A stretch of 64,000 nt of DNA from Sphingomonas aurantiaca (GTDB lineage Bacteria; Pseudomonadota; Alphaproteobacteria; Sphingomonadales; Sphingomonadaceae): the NCBI RefSeq assembly GCF_003050705.1, contig NZ_QAOG01000001.1, forward strand, positions 603,105-667,104. The letters are read 5' to 3'. Position 1 is the first letter of the stretch; every line of letters begins with the position of its first letter. The notes under the pieces were generated by a model. It searched no databases. It had not been told where the DNA came from and saw only the letters and a list, made by a program, of their open reading frames with translations. Shown one piece after another: positions 9,554 through 18,571 of the stretch. The position numbers and the translations under genes were made by a program.

Positions 9554-9749
9554 AGCGGGTGGATCGATCGGATATAGTCCTTGGTCGGCGCTTGAACGAT
9601 CGTCGTCAGAGCTGTTGTCATCAATTGCGCGTTGTGGCTCGGGCCGATTGATGGTTTTGTGCCACGTCTGAAAAAACACATCTTGCCAATCTGCTGGCGC
9701 CCGGAAACCTATCCTTGGCCCGTCGGTTGGTGGATTGAGGAGAACGGCC

Positions 9750-10091
9750 ATGAAACGCATCATGATTCTCGGACTGCTTGCCTGCGGGAGCGCATCGTCT
9801 GCGCAATTCATCGTATCCGGCCCCTACATCGCCCCGGGATCTACGTCTTCCCAGTTCGCTGCCTATCAAGGGATTTCCCCTCAGGCTTTGGGCTTTGCGG
9901 CGGCAAGCGACGGCATCACGCCGACGATGCGCAGACAGCGCGAGGAACGCGCACGGCAAGTCTACGCCATGTTCCCCGAACTGCGGGACGAGATGGCACG
10001 GGCGTCGCCAGACCGCGCTCGGTACATGTACGCCAAGGCCGAGCACAAAGCGATTTGGGCCAACGTTCAAGCCAAGCGCATGGTCGACTGA
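9750..10091 (+). CDS. small exported protein of unknown function
   Basis: The ATG at 9750 is preceded by GAGGAG at a good distance, so I prefer it to the TTG at 9735. The 113-residue product opens with MKRIMILGLLACGSASSAQF, which looks like a signal peptide. The mature part is rich in Arg, Glu and Ala, with a helical stretch (RRQREERARQVYAMFPELRD). I do not recognise a family. Its place between two convergent beta-hydroxylase paralogues suggests a link to them, but this is inference only. Confidence 0.6.
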   Translation: MKRIMILGLLACGSASSAQFIVSGPYIAPGSTSSQFAAYQGISPQALGFAAASDGITPTMRRQREERARQVYAMFPELRDEMARASPDRARYMYAKAEHKAIWANVQAKRMVD

Positions 10092-10186
10092 GCCTCGACC
10101 GACCTTGGCTAAGGTTTAGCGGGAATAACCCTTGGCTTTCGCCCGGTCGGGCCAGCGTCACGAGCGCTGACGCCGTACCGACCTGA

Positions 10187-11479
10187 TCAGTCGACAATCT
10201 GCCCGTTGTCCCCCAGCCGCGTCCCGAGGGCGCCGAACAGATGGCGCAGCATCGTTCGTTCGACCTCACTGAGATACGGGTTCCACACGTCGATGATCAG
10301 GACGGCGCGGATCGAGTCGCTGTTGTTCCACGCCTCATGCTCGATCGTGTCGTCGAACACGAAGGCCTCGCCCACGCGCCATTCGCGCGTCTCACCGCCG
10401 ACGCGGAACGCGCAACGATCGGGGACGATCAACGGCAGATGGACGATCGACCGGATGTTGCTGACCCCGGTATGCGGCGGCAGGTGCGTCCCCGGTTTCA
10501 GGATCGAGAAGAACGCGGTCGGGGCCCGTCCGGGGATATCGGCGAGCGGCAGGCTATCGAGGACCGCCGCGGTTTGCGGGCACCGGGCACATAGCTGGTC
10601 GTTGCGCACGCCGTAGCGCCAGAGATACTGGACGCTCCAATCCGCCGAGTGATCGAGCGCACTCCACAAATTGGGCGGCGTCCCCGGCATCATCGTGACA
10701 TAGGGGGTGAAGTCCGGCGCAGTGTCCGCCAGCAGCGTTTGCAGTTCCGCCAGGATCGCAGGCGTCGCGGCTTCGAGTTGTGCGAGCCAGTCGAAATGGT
10801 CGCGCGCGAAGAATTCGTCGGCGGGCAGGAATGGAAAGTGCAGCCCGTGCGGCGCGGGGGCATAGATCCTCCGGCGACCCAGCATGGCATCGATACACGC
10901 ATCGAACCGAGCTTGCTGCCCCGCCGCCGCGGCGGTGCGCAGCGGCTGCATCGCCGTATCGACATCGTCGGACAGCGCTTGGCTCAGCACCGCGATCCGG
11001 TCCGTCGCGCGCGCCAGCAACTGGTCGAGCGCGGGCGGGCGGTCGGGCATCGCCTGGATGACCGTTGCGACGCCACCCCAGCGAAATGCGGCGGCCGACA
11101 TGTCCGCGGTCCGCTCGAACAGCTCCGCGATCCGGACGTTCGCCATCAGGTTGCGCTGGTCCAGCGCCAGTGCTCGCTCCAGCGCGGCGCGTTCCGCATC
11201 GGCATCGCCAAGGCCACGATGCGCGCTCGCCAGGTTCATCCACAGCGGCGCGGCGGTCGGATCGGCGGCGGCCGCGCGCGTGAAATAGGTCGCGGCACGC
11301 CGGTCGTCGCGCCCCAGCGCCGCCATCCCAACCGCGTTCAACGCTACGGGATGATCGGGCTTGCGCGACAGGATCGCCTCGAACGCCGCGGTCGCGCTCG
11401 CTCGGTCCCCGGCGCGTTGCGCCCGATCGGCGTCGCGCAGCAGCATGTCCACGGACCGCTCTGCGGTGCTGTTCGTCAT
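10187..11479 (-). CDS. TPR + aspartyl/asparaginyl beta-hydroxylase domain protein (copy 2)
   Basis: The 430-residue protein has at least two TPR units at the N-terminus (for example AILSRKPDHPVALNAVGMAA) and then the same hydroxylase-type domain as the gene at 8375. Shared motifs are LKPGTHLPPHTGVSN, IVHLPLIVPD and DDTIEHEAWNN. Iron-binding His residues are kept in both. It is longer than copy 1 by about 40 residues in the TPR part. A small exported Cys-containing protein is encoded 15 bases upstream, probably in the same transcript. No signal peptide is seen. The substrate is unknown. Confidence 0.87.
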   Translation of the reverse strand: MTNSTAERSVDMLLRDADRAQRAGDRASATAAFEAILSRKPDHPVALNAVGMAALGRDDRRAATYFTRAAAADPTAAPLWMNLASAHRGLGDADAERAALERALALDQRNLMANVRIAELFERTADMSAAAFRWGGVATVIQAMPDRPPALDQLLARATDRIAVLSQALSDDVDTAMQPLRTAAAAGQQARFDACIDAMLGRRRIYAPAPHGLHFPFLPADEFFARDHFDWLAQLEAATPAILAELQTLLADTAPDFTPYVTMMPGTPPNLWSALDHSADWSVQYLWRYGVRNDQLCARCPQTAAVLDSLPLADIPGRAPTAFFSILKPGTHLPPHTGVSNIRSIVHLPLIVPDRCAFRVGGETREWRVGEAFVFDDTIEHEAWNNSDSIRAVLIIDVWNPYLSEVERTMLRHLFGALGTRLGDNGQIVD

Positions 11480-11494
11480 CGACTGCGCGTGCGG

Positions 11495-11755
11495 TTACGG
11501 CTGCGTGCCGGCGGAGGCGCGGCTCACCATGTCCTGCCCCGTGGCGCGCGCATTCTGCGCGATCTGATCCCATTCCTGCCGCGTATGGCACTCGCGCCGC
11601 GTTTCGATCAGCGAGCCGGAGGGTGCGGACCGCTTGCAGATCTTGCGTTCGGCGGCAGGCGTGGCGCCGCCCTGCGGCGTGGGGGCGGATTGTTGCGGCG
11701 CCTGCGCGCCGGCCATGACCAAAAGCGCCAAACCGATGACGAAATGTCCCATCAA
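11495..11755 (-). CDS. small exported protein with paired cysteines
   Basis: The 86-residue product starts with a signal peptide (MMGHFVIGLALLVMAGAQA). The mature part has a Pro/Ala/Gln-rich linker and a short conserved-looking core with two cysteines (ICKRSAPSGSLIETRRECHT) that could form a disulfide. Small proteins with this ICxR...GS...CHT pattern are common in sphingomonads and have no assigned function. It precedes the hydroxylase gene at 10187-11479 by 15 bases and is divergent from the sulfotransferase-like gene. Confidence 0.65.
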   Translation of the reverse strand: MMGHFVIGLALLVMAGAQAPQQSAPTPQGGATPAAERKICKRSAPSGSLIETRRECHTRQEWDQIAQNARATGQDMVSRASAGTQP

Positions 11756-11884
11756 TGTCTCACCTTAACGCCTGATTCGAACCCGTATCATGATCGATTC
11801 GCGGCCGCGTACAATCGTAAACTGGCCGATTTTGCGACAGTCTTTCGCATGGCGATACTCCCACCAATATGCGATCCCCACGCG

Positions 11885-12946
11885 ATGAGCATTCCGCCGC
11901 GTTTTCCCCAGCCCGTCGACCGGGCCGCAGCAACAGACGCGGCGAAAACCGCCGATCCCCGGTGGTTGGCGCATCGCTATGATCCCGATCACGACGCGGT
12001 CCACCTGATCGACGCGGACCGCGCGGCGCGTGCCGCGGCGACCTTCCTGACCGACGAGCATCTGCCGTCCGCAACGCAACCGGTGATCGTTTCGCGCAAG
12101 ATGGCGCGTGATGCCGTCCAGCGGCGCGATCCGGTGCATTTCGTCTTTCACTCGGCCTATTGTTGCTCGACGTTGCTTGCGCAAGCGCTCGACCATGTCG
12201 GGGTGGCCTCGACGCTGAAAGAGCCCGTCATCCTCAACGATCTGGTCGGATGGCGGCACCGCGGTGGCGATCCTGCGTACATCGGCGACGTGCTGGACAG
12301 CGCGCTGACGCTGCTGGCGCGCGCGTATGTGCCGGGGGAGGCGGTGGTGATAAAACCGTCCAACGTCGTCAATGCACTGGCGCCCGCCATGCTGTCGATG
12401 CGTCCCAATGCGCGGGCGATCCTCCTCTACGCCCCGTTGCCTGTCTATCTAACGTCGATCGCGCGTAAAGGCATGTGGGGGCGGCTGTGGGTGCGCGAGT
12501 TGCTCGCCAAGCAGCTCGCCGACGGGATCGTTGACCTGGGTTTTGCACCGGACGACTATTTGCGTCTGACCGATCTTCAGGTGGCGGCGGTAGGCTGGAT
12601 CGTCCAGGCGGATCTGTTTGCCGGGCTGGCAACGCGGTTTCCCGGGCGGGTCCGGTCGCTGCAAAGCGAGACGCTGCTCGCGGCACCGCGACAAGCGCTT
12701 GCGGCGATCTGCGCCCTGTTCGGACTGTCGGCGGACGCCGCGACGATCGACGCGCTCGCGCAGAGCAAAGCGTTCGGCCGCAACGCCAAGGACGGCACCG
12801 CATATCAGGCAGCAGATCGCGATCGCGACCGCAGCGACGGCGCGGTCCTTCACGCCGAAGAGCTAGACAAGGTGCTGGCCTGGGCACACGCTGTCGCGCG
12901 CAATGCGGGCGTCGCGATGGATCCGCCGGCGCCACTGCTGGGCTGA
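11885..12946 (+). CDS. sulfotransferase-like P-loop protein
   Basis: The frame is open far upstream, but that part is antisense to the hydroxylase gene. The product most likely starts at ATG 11885 (353 residues) or ATG 11849. Near residue 88 the motif FHSAYCCSTLLAQAL resembles the 5'-phosphosulfate-binding loop of sulfotransferases. Downstream, VVIKPSNVVN and ARAILLYAPLPVYLTSIARK fit the second nucleotide-contact region of that fold. No signal peptide is visible. Similar genes in Caulobacter and Sphingomonas relatives often sit by TonB-dependent receptors and hydroxylases. Sulfation is not proven; the loop has two Cys in place of the usual Arg/Lys-Ser pattern. Confidence 0.65.
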   Translation: MSIPPRFPQPVDRAAATDAAKTADPRWLAHRYDPDHDAVHLIDADRAARAAATFLTDEHLPSATQPVIVSRKMARDAVQRRDPVHFVFHSAYCCSTLLAQALDHVGVASTLKEPVILNDLVGWRHRGGDPAYIGDVLDSALTLLARAYVPGEAVVIKPSNVVNALAPAMLSMRPNARAILLYAPLPVYLTSIARKGMWGRLWVRELLAKQLADGIVDLGFAPDDYLRLTDLQVAAVGWIVQADLFAGLATRFPGRVRSLQSETLLAAPRQALAAICALFGLSADAATIDALAQSKAFGRNAKDGTAYQAADRDRDRSDGAVLHAEELDKVLAWAHAVARNAGVAMDPPAPLLG

Positions 12947-13253
12947 TCGGCCGACGCTGGTCGCCGGGTCGGTACGTTTTAGGCATCGAGGTCCGCTAGG
13001 GGGTATGACGAGACTGCGTTCGCGACATCTCCAGTCGTACAGCGCAGCGCTGCCTGACAAATAACCGACCAACACCGTATCCTACGAAATTCGCATTACC
13101 GTATGCGCGACGCGGCCGTTTCGTGCCGCGGTCGATCGGGCGCGGCTTGTCTGCGCCATGCGCTGCTTCGTAGCGTCTGCGGGGCGTATCGGACATTGCA
13201 CCGGCGCGCCGAGATCGTCCGCACAAAACCGATCTGAGAGCCTGACCGATGCC
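12947..13253. other. intergenic region without a recognisable gene
   Basis: This stretch separates the convergent sulfotransferase-like gene and TonB receptor gene. I see no open frame with plausible codon use, no RNA gene and no long repeat. The receptor's terminator lies at its right edge. Confidence 0.5.
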
Positions 13254-13282
13254 AAAAAAAAGGGCGACTCCGAAGAGCCGCC
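13254..13282 (-). terminator. Rho-independent terminator of the TonB receptor gene
   Basis: Read on the minus strand, GGCGGCTC and GAGTCGCC form an 8-bp stem with one G-U pair, closed by a TTCG tetraloop and followed by C and a run of eight T. It lies 24 bases after the receptor stop codon. Confidence 0.9.
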
Positions 13283-13305
13283 CCCCAAATGGATCAGGAA
13301 AGATC

Positions 13306-16300
13306 CTAGAAGTGCAACCGCGCACCAACCGCGAAGCGACGGCCCAGCGCGTCGTAGGTCGACGGATAGGTGTTGCCGCTGTTGTACGAGGTCGAACCGA
13401 CGGTCGAACCCACGATCGGCGGGTCCTTGTCGAGCAGGTTCTGAACGGTAAACGTCAGATCGAAGTTCTCGGCAACACCGATGCGCGTCGTGAAGTCGAA
13501 GTAATCGCGCGCCTTGATCCGCCCGAAGTTCACGGTGTTACCGTTGAACGTCCCAGCGAACGCCGGACCATTGCCATTTTCGCTCGTGACGTCGTCCGGC
13601 TCCTGTTTCACGCCGTCGATATGCCGCCAGAGAACCGACACGTCGATATTGTCCGCGAACGTCAGGGTCGCGCGGGTATTCCACGAGAACTCCGGCTGGA
13701 TCGACGGGCAGTTCACCGAGTAATAGCCGACGCAGTCGCGGTTGAGCGACGTCGGGGTAGCCTGGAACTTCGAAGAGTTGGTCCAGTTACCCGTGAAGCT
13801 AAGCGCCAGTTTCGCAAAGTTCAGATCGGTACGGTAGTTGACGCCGAGATCGATGCCGTCGGTCTTGAGCGTGCCCAGGTTCGACAGCGACAGGAGCAAC
13901 CCGCTGGTCGTCGACGGATCGCCGAACAGGTTCCCGGTTGCTGGATCGCGGCCGATCGAGGTGCATGCCGCGCTGGTTGCGCTGGCTGCCGTGATGTTGC
14001 CGAAGCATGCCGCGATCGCATCGCCCGGCGTCGGCGTCGTGATCGCCCCCTTTACCTTGATGTTGTAGTAATCGACCGTGACCGAGAAGCCCGACAGGAG
14101 CTGCTGCGGCTGGAGGACCAGACCCAGCGTGTAGCTGTCCGACTTTTCAGGACGCAGCGCCAGGTTACCGCCGCTGGTTGCGGCAGGCTGGCCGGCAGGA
14201 TCGGCGATGATGCTGCCGATGCTGCTGGCAGGCGCACCCTGTGCGCGGCAGACCGCGGCAAGGTTTGCGTTCGTCACCGGCGCGCTTCCGGCGCACGGAT
14301 CGGTGCCCAGGTTGGTGAGCCCCGTCGACAGCGGCGAGAACAGCTCGCTGATGTTCGGTGCGCGCACGGCGCGCTGGTACATGCCGCGAACCTTCAGGCC
14401 GGTTGCGGGCTCCCAGCTGCCGCCAGCCTTGTAGGTGGTGGTGTTGAAGCTTGGCGAGGTCGGCGCGAACACCTTGTAGTGCGAATAGCGAAGACCGGCT
14501 TCGAGCGTCAGGCTCTGGAAGAACGGACGATCCTGGACCAGCGGTGCGATCAACTCGCCAAAACCTTCGATGACTTCGAAGCCACCGTCGATGTTGGGAG
14601 CAGCACCGCCTGCGCCGCCGAGCTCGCCTGCAGTCTGCGCCAGCGTGTCCGAACGCTGCGATGCGCGATATTTGCGATACTCGCTGCCGGCAGCGAAGCC
14701 GACCGAATCCGTCGCGAAGGGCGATGCGAACCCGAAATCGCCGTTCAGCACGGCGCGTGCCTGGGCAAGCGACGTCCGGATCGTGGTCGTGCTTTCGCCG
14801 GTAATGTACGGGATTTGGTCGGCGGAGATCGAGCCGTCGGGACCGAACACGTTGAGCGGAATGCAACCCGACCCTGCGGTCAGCGACGCACCGTTGGGCG
14901 CACCGCCGAGGCAGGTAGTGGTGTTGGTCGCATACACCGCCGAGCGAACCCGCGACGTCAGGACATAGCCCTGCAACGTCTGGGTGTTCTCCGACTCGCC
15001 GTAACCACCCGACACGTCCAGCTTGATTCCGTCGGTGATGCCGACCTTCATGCCTGCACGGTAGTCGAAGATCGTGGTCTGGTAGTTCGAGATACGCGGA
15101 CCGACTTCGGTCGTGCGACGCGCCAGATTGGTCGTGATCGTACGGAAGTTCGGGTCGGTCGGGTTCACGGCCGTTGCGGCAGCGTTGCACTGCGCCACGG
15201 TGATCGGCTGGACGCCGGTCAGCGTTGGGTTGGTATCGGTTGCCGCGCAGAACTGCGCGCGGGCAGCCGCTGGGAGATACGGGTTCGACAACGGAATGAC
15301 GACCGACGAGTTGAACACGCCCGATGGCGCGATAATCGTCTGGACGGTGTTCTTCGAGAACAGGCCGCGCGTATAGACCTCGACGGTATCCGACACGTCG
15401 TAATGACCCGCGCCGTACATGTTGAAGCGCTCAAATGGCGTTTGGAAGATGTTGTACGGGTTGAAGTTGAACGGCGCATACGGTGCGACGAGCGCGCCGG
15501 TGGTCGGATTGATCTGACGCGTACCGCCCAGCGAGAAGCGCGACGGGGTTGCGGTGCTCGAACCGCTGGTCAGGCCGCTGAACGAATCGACGTTGTTGAC
15601 CGCATAGTCGCGCTCGCCCTGATAAACCGGGTCGGACTGCTGGTAACCGATCGAGAACACCGCGTTGCCGCGGCCGTCATCGAAGTTCGCGCCGATGGTG
15701 ATGTCCGCACGGACATAGTTGCCATCGCCACGCTCGGTGATCTGGTTGGAGACTGAGGCATCGACGCCTGAAAAGTCCGAACGCGTGACGAAGTTGACAA
15801 CGCCGGAGACGGCGTCGGCGCCATAGGTCGTCGCTGCACCGCCGGTCAGCGCGTCGACGCGCTCGACCAACGCGAGTGGGATGTTGTTGAGATCGACGCG
15901 GCCGAGCAGACCCGAGGGTGCGATGCGGTTGCCGTCGATCAGGACGACGTTACGGAACGAGCCAAGGCCGCGAAGATCGACATAGGACGCGCCGCCATTG
16001 CCGTTGTTCACGGCCGAACCGATGCTCGGCACTGCGCCGGGCAGCGTGCGCAGGATGTCTTCTGCGGTGTTCGACTGGCGGAGCTGGATTTCCTCCTGAC
16101 CGATGACCTGGACCGGCGACGAAGCGATCAGCGCCGGGTTCTTGATCAGCGAGCCGGTGACGACGATGTCGCCCTGGCTGTTCTCGGTGGTCGGTGCAGC
16201 TTCCGACGTCGTCATGCCGACTTCGCCCTGCGCGTTGGCGCCCGGGGTGGTGGCTGGAGTCGCAGTCGCGCCGCCGGCGCGAATGCCCGAATTGTCACCC

Positions 16301-16389
16301 TGGACCTGCGCGAACGCCGGTGTGGCGAGCGATGCCGCTCCCATGAGCAGCGTGGTCGCAAGCAGGTGAGTGCGCGCAGCAGATTTCAT
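13306..16389 (-). CDS. TonB-dependent outer membrane receptor
   Basis: This 1027-residue protein has a signal peptide ending PAFAQ. An Ala/Thr-rich spacer follows, then a plug domain (about 65-200) with QGDIVVTGSLIKNP, DILRTLPGAVPSIG and GGAATTYGADAVSGVVNFVT. The large beta-barrel ends in RRFAVGARLHF, with the terminal Phe needed for outer membrane insertion. The type resembles the oligosaccharide or peptide receptors abundant in sphingomonads; I cannot name the ligand. GGGG in front of ATG is a weak ribosome binding site. It has its own promoter region and a strong terminator, so it is monocistronic. Its neighbours suggest a link to the hydroxylase and sulfotransferase-like genes. Confidence 0.95.
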   Translation of the reverse strand: MKSAARTHLLATTLLMGAASLATPAFAQVQGDNSGIRAGGATATPATTPGANAQGEVGMTTSEAAPTTENSQGDIVVTGSLIKNPALIASSPVQVIGQEEIQLRQSNTAEDILRTLPGAVPSIGSAVNNGNGGASYVDLRGLGSFRNVVLIDGNRIAPSGLLGRVDLNNIPLALVERVDALTGGAATTYGADAVSGVVNFVTRSDFSGVDASVSNQITERGDGNYVRADITIGANFDDGRGNAVFSIGYQQSDPVYQGERDYAVNNVDSFSGLTSGSSTATPSRFSLGGTRQINPTTGALVAPYAPFNFNPYNIFQTPFERFNMYGAGHYDVSDTVEVYTRGLFSKNTVQTIIAPSGVFNSSVVIPLSNPYLPAAARAQFCAATDTNPTLTGVQPITVAQCNAAATAVNPTDPNFRTITTNLARRTTEVGPRISNYQTTIFDYRAGMKVGITDGIKLDVSGGYGESENTQTLQGYVLTSRVRSAVYATNTTTCLGGAPNGASLTAGSGCIPLNVFGPDGSISADQIPYITGESTTTIRTSLAQARAVLNGDFGFASPFATDSVGFAAGSEYRKYRASQRSDTLAQTAGELGGAGGAAPNIDGGFEVIEGFGELIAPLVQDRPFFQSLTLEAGLRYSHYKVFAPTSPSFNTTTYKAGGSWEPATGLKVRGMYQRAVRAPNISELFSPLSTGLTNLGTDPCAGSAPVTNANLAAVCRAQGAPASSIGSIIADPAGQPAATSGGNLALRPEKSDSYTLGLVLQPQQLLSGFSVTVDYYNIKVKGAITTPTPGDAIAACFGNITAASATSAACTSIGRDPATGNLFGDPSTTSGLLLSLSNLGTLKTDGIDLGVNYRTDLNFAKLALSFTGNWTNSSKFQATPTSLNRDCVGYYSVNCPSIQPEFSWNTRATLTFADNIDVSVLWRHIDGVKQEPDDVTSENGNGPAFAGTFNGNTVNFGRIKARDYFDFTTRIGVAENFDLTFTVQNLLDKDPPIVGSTVGSTSYNSGNTYPSTYDALGRRFAVGARLHF

Positions 16390-16611
16390 ATTGGCCCCTT
16401 AATGTGCCGGCGTTTGACCGTGCATCAACACCGGAGAATTTCCGGTCATGCCGAGAATTATCGACCGATCGTGGCGCTCTGCAACGCATATAATCGATTC
16501 GGCCCTTTCGCTGTTTCGTTTGCGTCGCTAGCGTGACATTACCGCAACATAATATCGCTGAGGACACCGGGGGGACACAAACGCCCGGCGCGCGGCTACA
16601 GGGGTTGTCAC

Positions 16612-17151
16612 ATGCGTCTTTTGAAGCTCATCCGGTTCTCCGTGCCCGTGCTTTTGGGGACGGGGCTCGTCTTTGGCGGGGCGGCGAACGGCCAATCGGG
16701 GGCAGATTCGTCCAAGACGTTGGACACGCTCGCGAATTGTCAGGGCATTGTCGCGGATGCCGCCAGGCTGGCCTGCTTCGATGCCGCTGCGACGCAAATC
16801 GCGAGTGCGCGTAAATCAGGCAGCCTGCTGGCGCTCGATCGCGGCAAGGTGATCGAGCACAGGCGGCAGCGGTTCGGACTTGCGGACGCCGCGCAGAGTC
16901 CCCTGGACGGCGGCGAGGCGGACCGGCTGACCAAGGTCACCGAGGTCCGGACGACCATCACGAGCGCGAAGCCGTCGAGCTATGCGCGGTTCTCGCTGCA
17001 ACTGGCGAACAACACCGTCTGGGAAACGATCGAGCCGCTCAAGGTCCAACCGCGTCCCGGCACCGCCATCATTGTCAAGCAGTCGGGCTTTGGCGGCTTC
17101 AAGGCGACGATCAGCGGCGAACGCCCCATCCTCGTTAAGCGCCAACGCTGA
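16612..17151 (+). CDS. exported protein of unknown function
   Basis: The 179-residue product has a signal peptide (LIRFSVPVLLGTGLVFGGAA). The mature N-terminus has two cysteines in LANCQGIVADAARLACFDAA, a pattern shared by many periplasmic proteins of proteobacteria, where the pair may form a disulfide. The C-terminal part looks like a small beta-domain (SSYARFSLQLANNTVWETIE and IVKQSGFGGFKATISG). It is divergent from the TonB receptor and 132 bases upstream of the cell-wall hydrolase. No function is assigned. Confidence 0.7.
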   Translation: MRLLKLIRFSVPVLLGTGLVFGGAANGQSGADSSKTLDTLANCQGIVADAARLACFDAAATQIASARKSGSLLALDRGKVIEHRRQRFGLADAAQSPLDGGEADRLTKVTEVRTTITSAKPSSYARFSLQLANNTVWETIEPLKVQPRPGTAIIVKQSGFGGFKATISGERPILVKRQR

Positions 17152-17283
17152 CCGCGAAGCTGGCGGCGATGCGCTTCGCCTTGCAGAGAACGCGGCAACG
17201 ATCCCAATGACGCGCGCGTCGAGGCCAGCCGCCCCGTCCGAACGCTCTTCCCCAATGCCCCTTTTCCCCGATACGGGGGCGGC

Positions 17284-17958
17284 ATGACGAAGCGACGCGC
17301 TCAATCCTCGGTATCGCGCGTACGGGGCCGGGGAGCGCCGCGGCGTCCGTCGTCGGAACATTGGCTGCTGCTGCTCGGTGTCGCGGTCGTGGTCGCGGCG
17401 ATCTTCGGGTCGCTGACCGACCTGCCATGGCCTGCCGCGACGCTCGATCCGCGACGCCCGCAGCGCCTGACGATGGCAGAGGCGCGCGCGTCCAACGCAC
17501 GGGTGCCGGTCGTGACCGCGAAACGCCGGGCGGCGGCGCGGTTCCGGTTCAAGGGCGGCCCCGCGGCGCGCGAACAGGCGACCGAATGCCTCGCGACGGT
17601 GGCGCTCTACGAAGCCGGCGAGGATCGCGACGGGCAGCGCGCGGTGATCCAGGTCGTTCTCAACCGCGTCGGTGCGGCGGGATTTCCCAAGACCGTGTGC
17701 GGCGTCGTGTATCAGGGCGCGACGCGCAAGACCGGGTGCCAGTTCTCGTTTTCATGCGACGGCTCCGTGACGCGCAGGCCCGAACATGAGGGGTGGGAGC
17801 AGGCCAGACGCGCCGCGCGTCGCGCGCTCGCCGGCTATGTCTATGTGCCGGTGGGCCGCGCCACCCATTATCACACCGACTGGATGGTGCCCTATTGGCG
17901 CGCCTCGCTCGTCAAGGTCGCGACGGTGGATTCGCATATCTTCTATCAACGGCGATGA
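17284..17958 (+). CDS. SleB-family cell-wall hydrolase
   Basis: The 224-residue protein has a basic cytoplasmic start, one membrane segment (WLLLLGVAVVVAAIFG, about 20-40) and a C-terminal hydrolase_2/SleB domain. That domain shows ECLATVALYEAGEDRDGQRA (with the probable catalytic Glu), VVLNRVGAAGFPKTVCGVVYQG, CQFSFSCDG and ATHYHTDWM. Family members cleave peptidoglycan as lytic transglycosylases or amidases, first known from spore germination. Here it should act in the periplasm, anchored in the inner membrane. A second murein-related gene (RlpA-like) follows 49 bases downstream. Confidence 0.9.
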   Translation: MTKRRAQSSVSRVRGRGAPRRPSSEHWLLLLGVAVVVAAIFGSLTDLPWPAATLDPRRPQRLTMAEARASNARVPVVTAKRRAAARFRFKGGPAAREQATECLATVALYEAGEDRDGQRAVIQVVLNRVGAAGFPKTVCGVVYQGATRKTGCQFSFSCDGSVTRRPEHEGWEQARRAARRALAGYVYVPVGRATHYHTDWMVPYWRASLVKVATVDSHIFYQRR

Positions 17959-18007
17959 CGCGTATGCCGCGCGCTTCACGTCAGCCAGCGTGCCGACAGG
18001 ATCCGAC

Positions 18008-18571
18008 ATGATGGTTTCAAGACCCGCTCTCCTGGTCGCAGGACTGGCAGTCGCGCTGACGGGATGCGCCGGTGGCGCGTTCCGGCCGGTGAGCGACGCG
18101 CCCGTTGCACTGGGCGCCGCGTATCGCGTCAAGGGCACGACCTATGTGCCGTTCGCCGACCCGGGCTATGACGTGCTTGGCTATGCCAACTGGTACGGAT
18201 CGGAATCGGGGAACCGCACCGCCAGCGGCGAACGCTTCCGCCCGGACTGGATGACCGCCGCACATACCACACTGCCTCTGCCGACCTATGTCGAGGTCAC
18301 CGCGCTCGATACCGGACAGCGTATCCTCGTACGGATCAACGATCGCGGCCCTTTTTCGGGACGTGCGCGGATCATCGACCTGTCGCGAGCGGCCGCGGCA
18401 GGGCTCGGCGTCGCCGCCACCGGTTCTGTCGCGGTGCGCGTGCGCCGCGTCGAACCGGCGGAGTCCGACCGCGCGCGGCTGCGCAAGGGCAAGCCCGCGC
18501 ATGCCCTCCCGCCGATTTCCGAACGCGAACGGCTAAACCTGCGACGGCAGCTTGCCGCCGCGGGCTTCTGA
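18008..18571 (+). CDS. rlpA: RlpA-family septal ring lipoprotein / lytic transglycosylase
   Basis: The start at 18008 follows AGGA; the longer frame upstream overlaps the hydrolase gene and is not coding. The 187-residue product has a lipoprotein signal with lipobox LTGC. Its double-psi beta-barrel domain shows GYANWYGSESGNRTASGERF, MTAAHTTLPLPTYVEV and RILVRINDRGPFSGRARIID. RlpA proteins cleave glycan strands without stem peptides at the septum. There is no C-terminal SPOR domain, which many RlpA proteins use to find the division site, so targeting must differ. It follows the SleB-type hydrolase closely. Confidence 0.88.
   Translation: MMVSRPALLVAGLAVALTGCAGGAFRPVSDAPVALGAAYRVKGTTYVPFADPGYDVLGYANWYGSESGNRTASGERFRPDWMTAAHTTLPLPTYVEVTALDTGQRILVRINDRGPFSGRARIIDLSRAAAAGLGVAATGSVAVRVRRVEPAESDRARLRKGKPAHALPPISERERLNLRRQLAAAGF

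Noticed and set aside
11760-11800. TTCGAACC sequence resembling a tRNA T-loop
   Set aside because: No acceptor, D or anticodon stems can be formed around it.
10649-11884. Extension of the sulfotransferase-like gene to a start at 10649
   Set aside because: The extension is antisense to the hydroxylase gene and its neighbour and has shadow-like composition; ATG 11885 or 11849 is enough for the whole domain.
13249-15756. 835-codon frame on the plus strand opposite the TonB receptor
   Set aside because: Low-complexity Arg/Val/Asp composition, no domain, and it lies wholly antisense to an obvious receptor gene; it also runs through that gene's terminator.
16390-16611. Possible small gene between the TonB receptor and the exported protein
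   Set aside because: Only short frames without ribosome sites; the stretch is best read as two divergent promoters.
17786-18007. Longer N-terminus for the RlpA-like protein
   Set aside because: It overlaps the SleB-type hydrolase gene in another frame and would bury the lipoprotein signal, which starts at 18008 behind AGGA.
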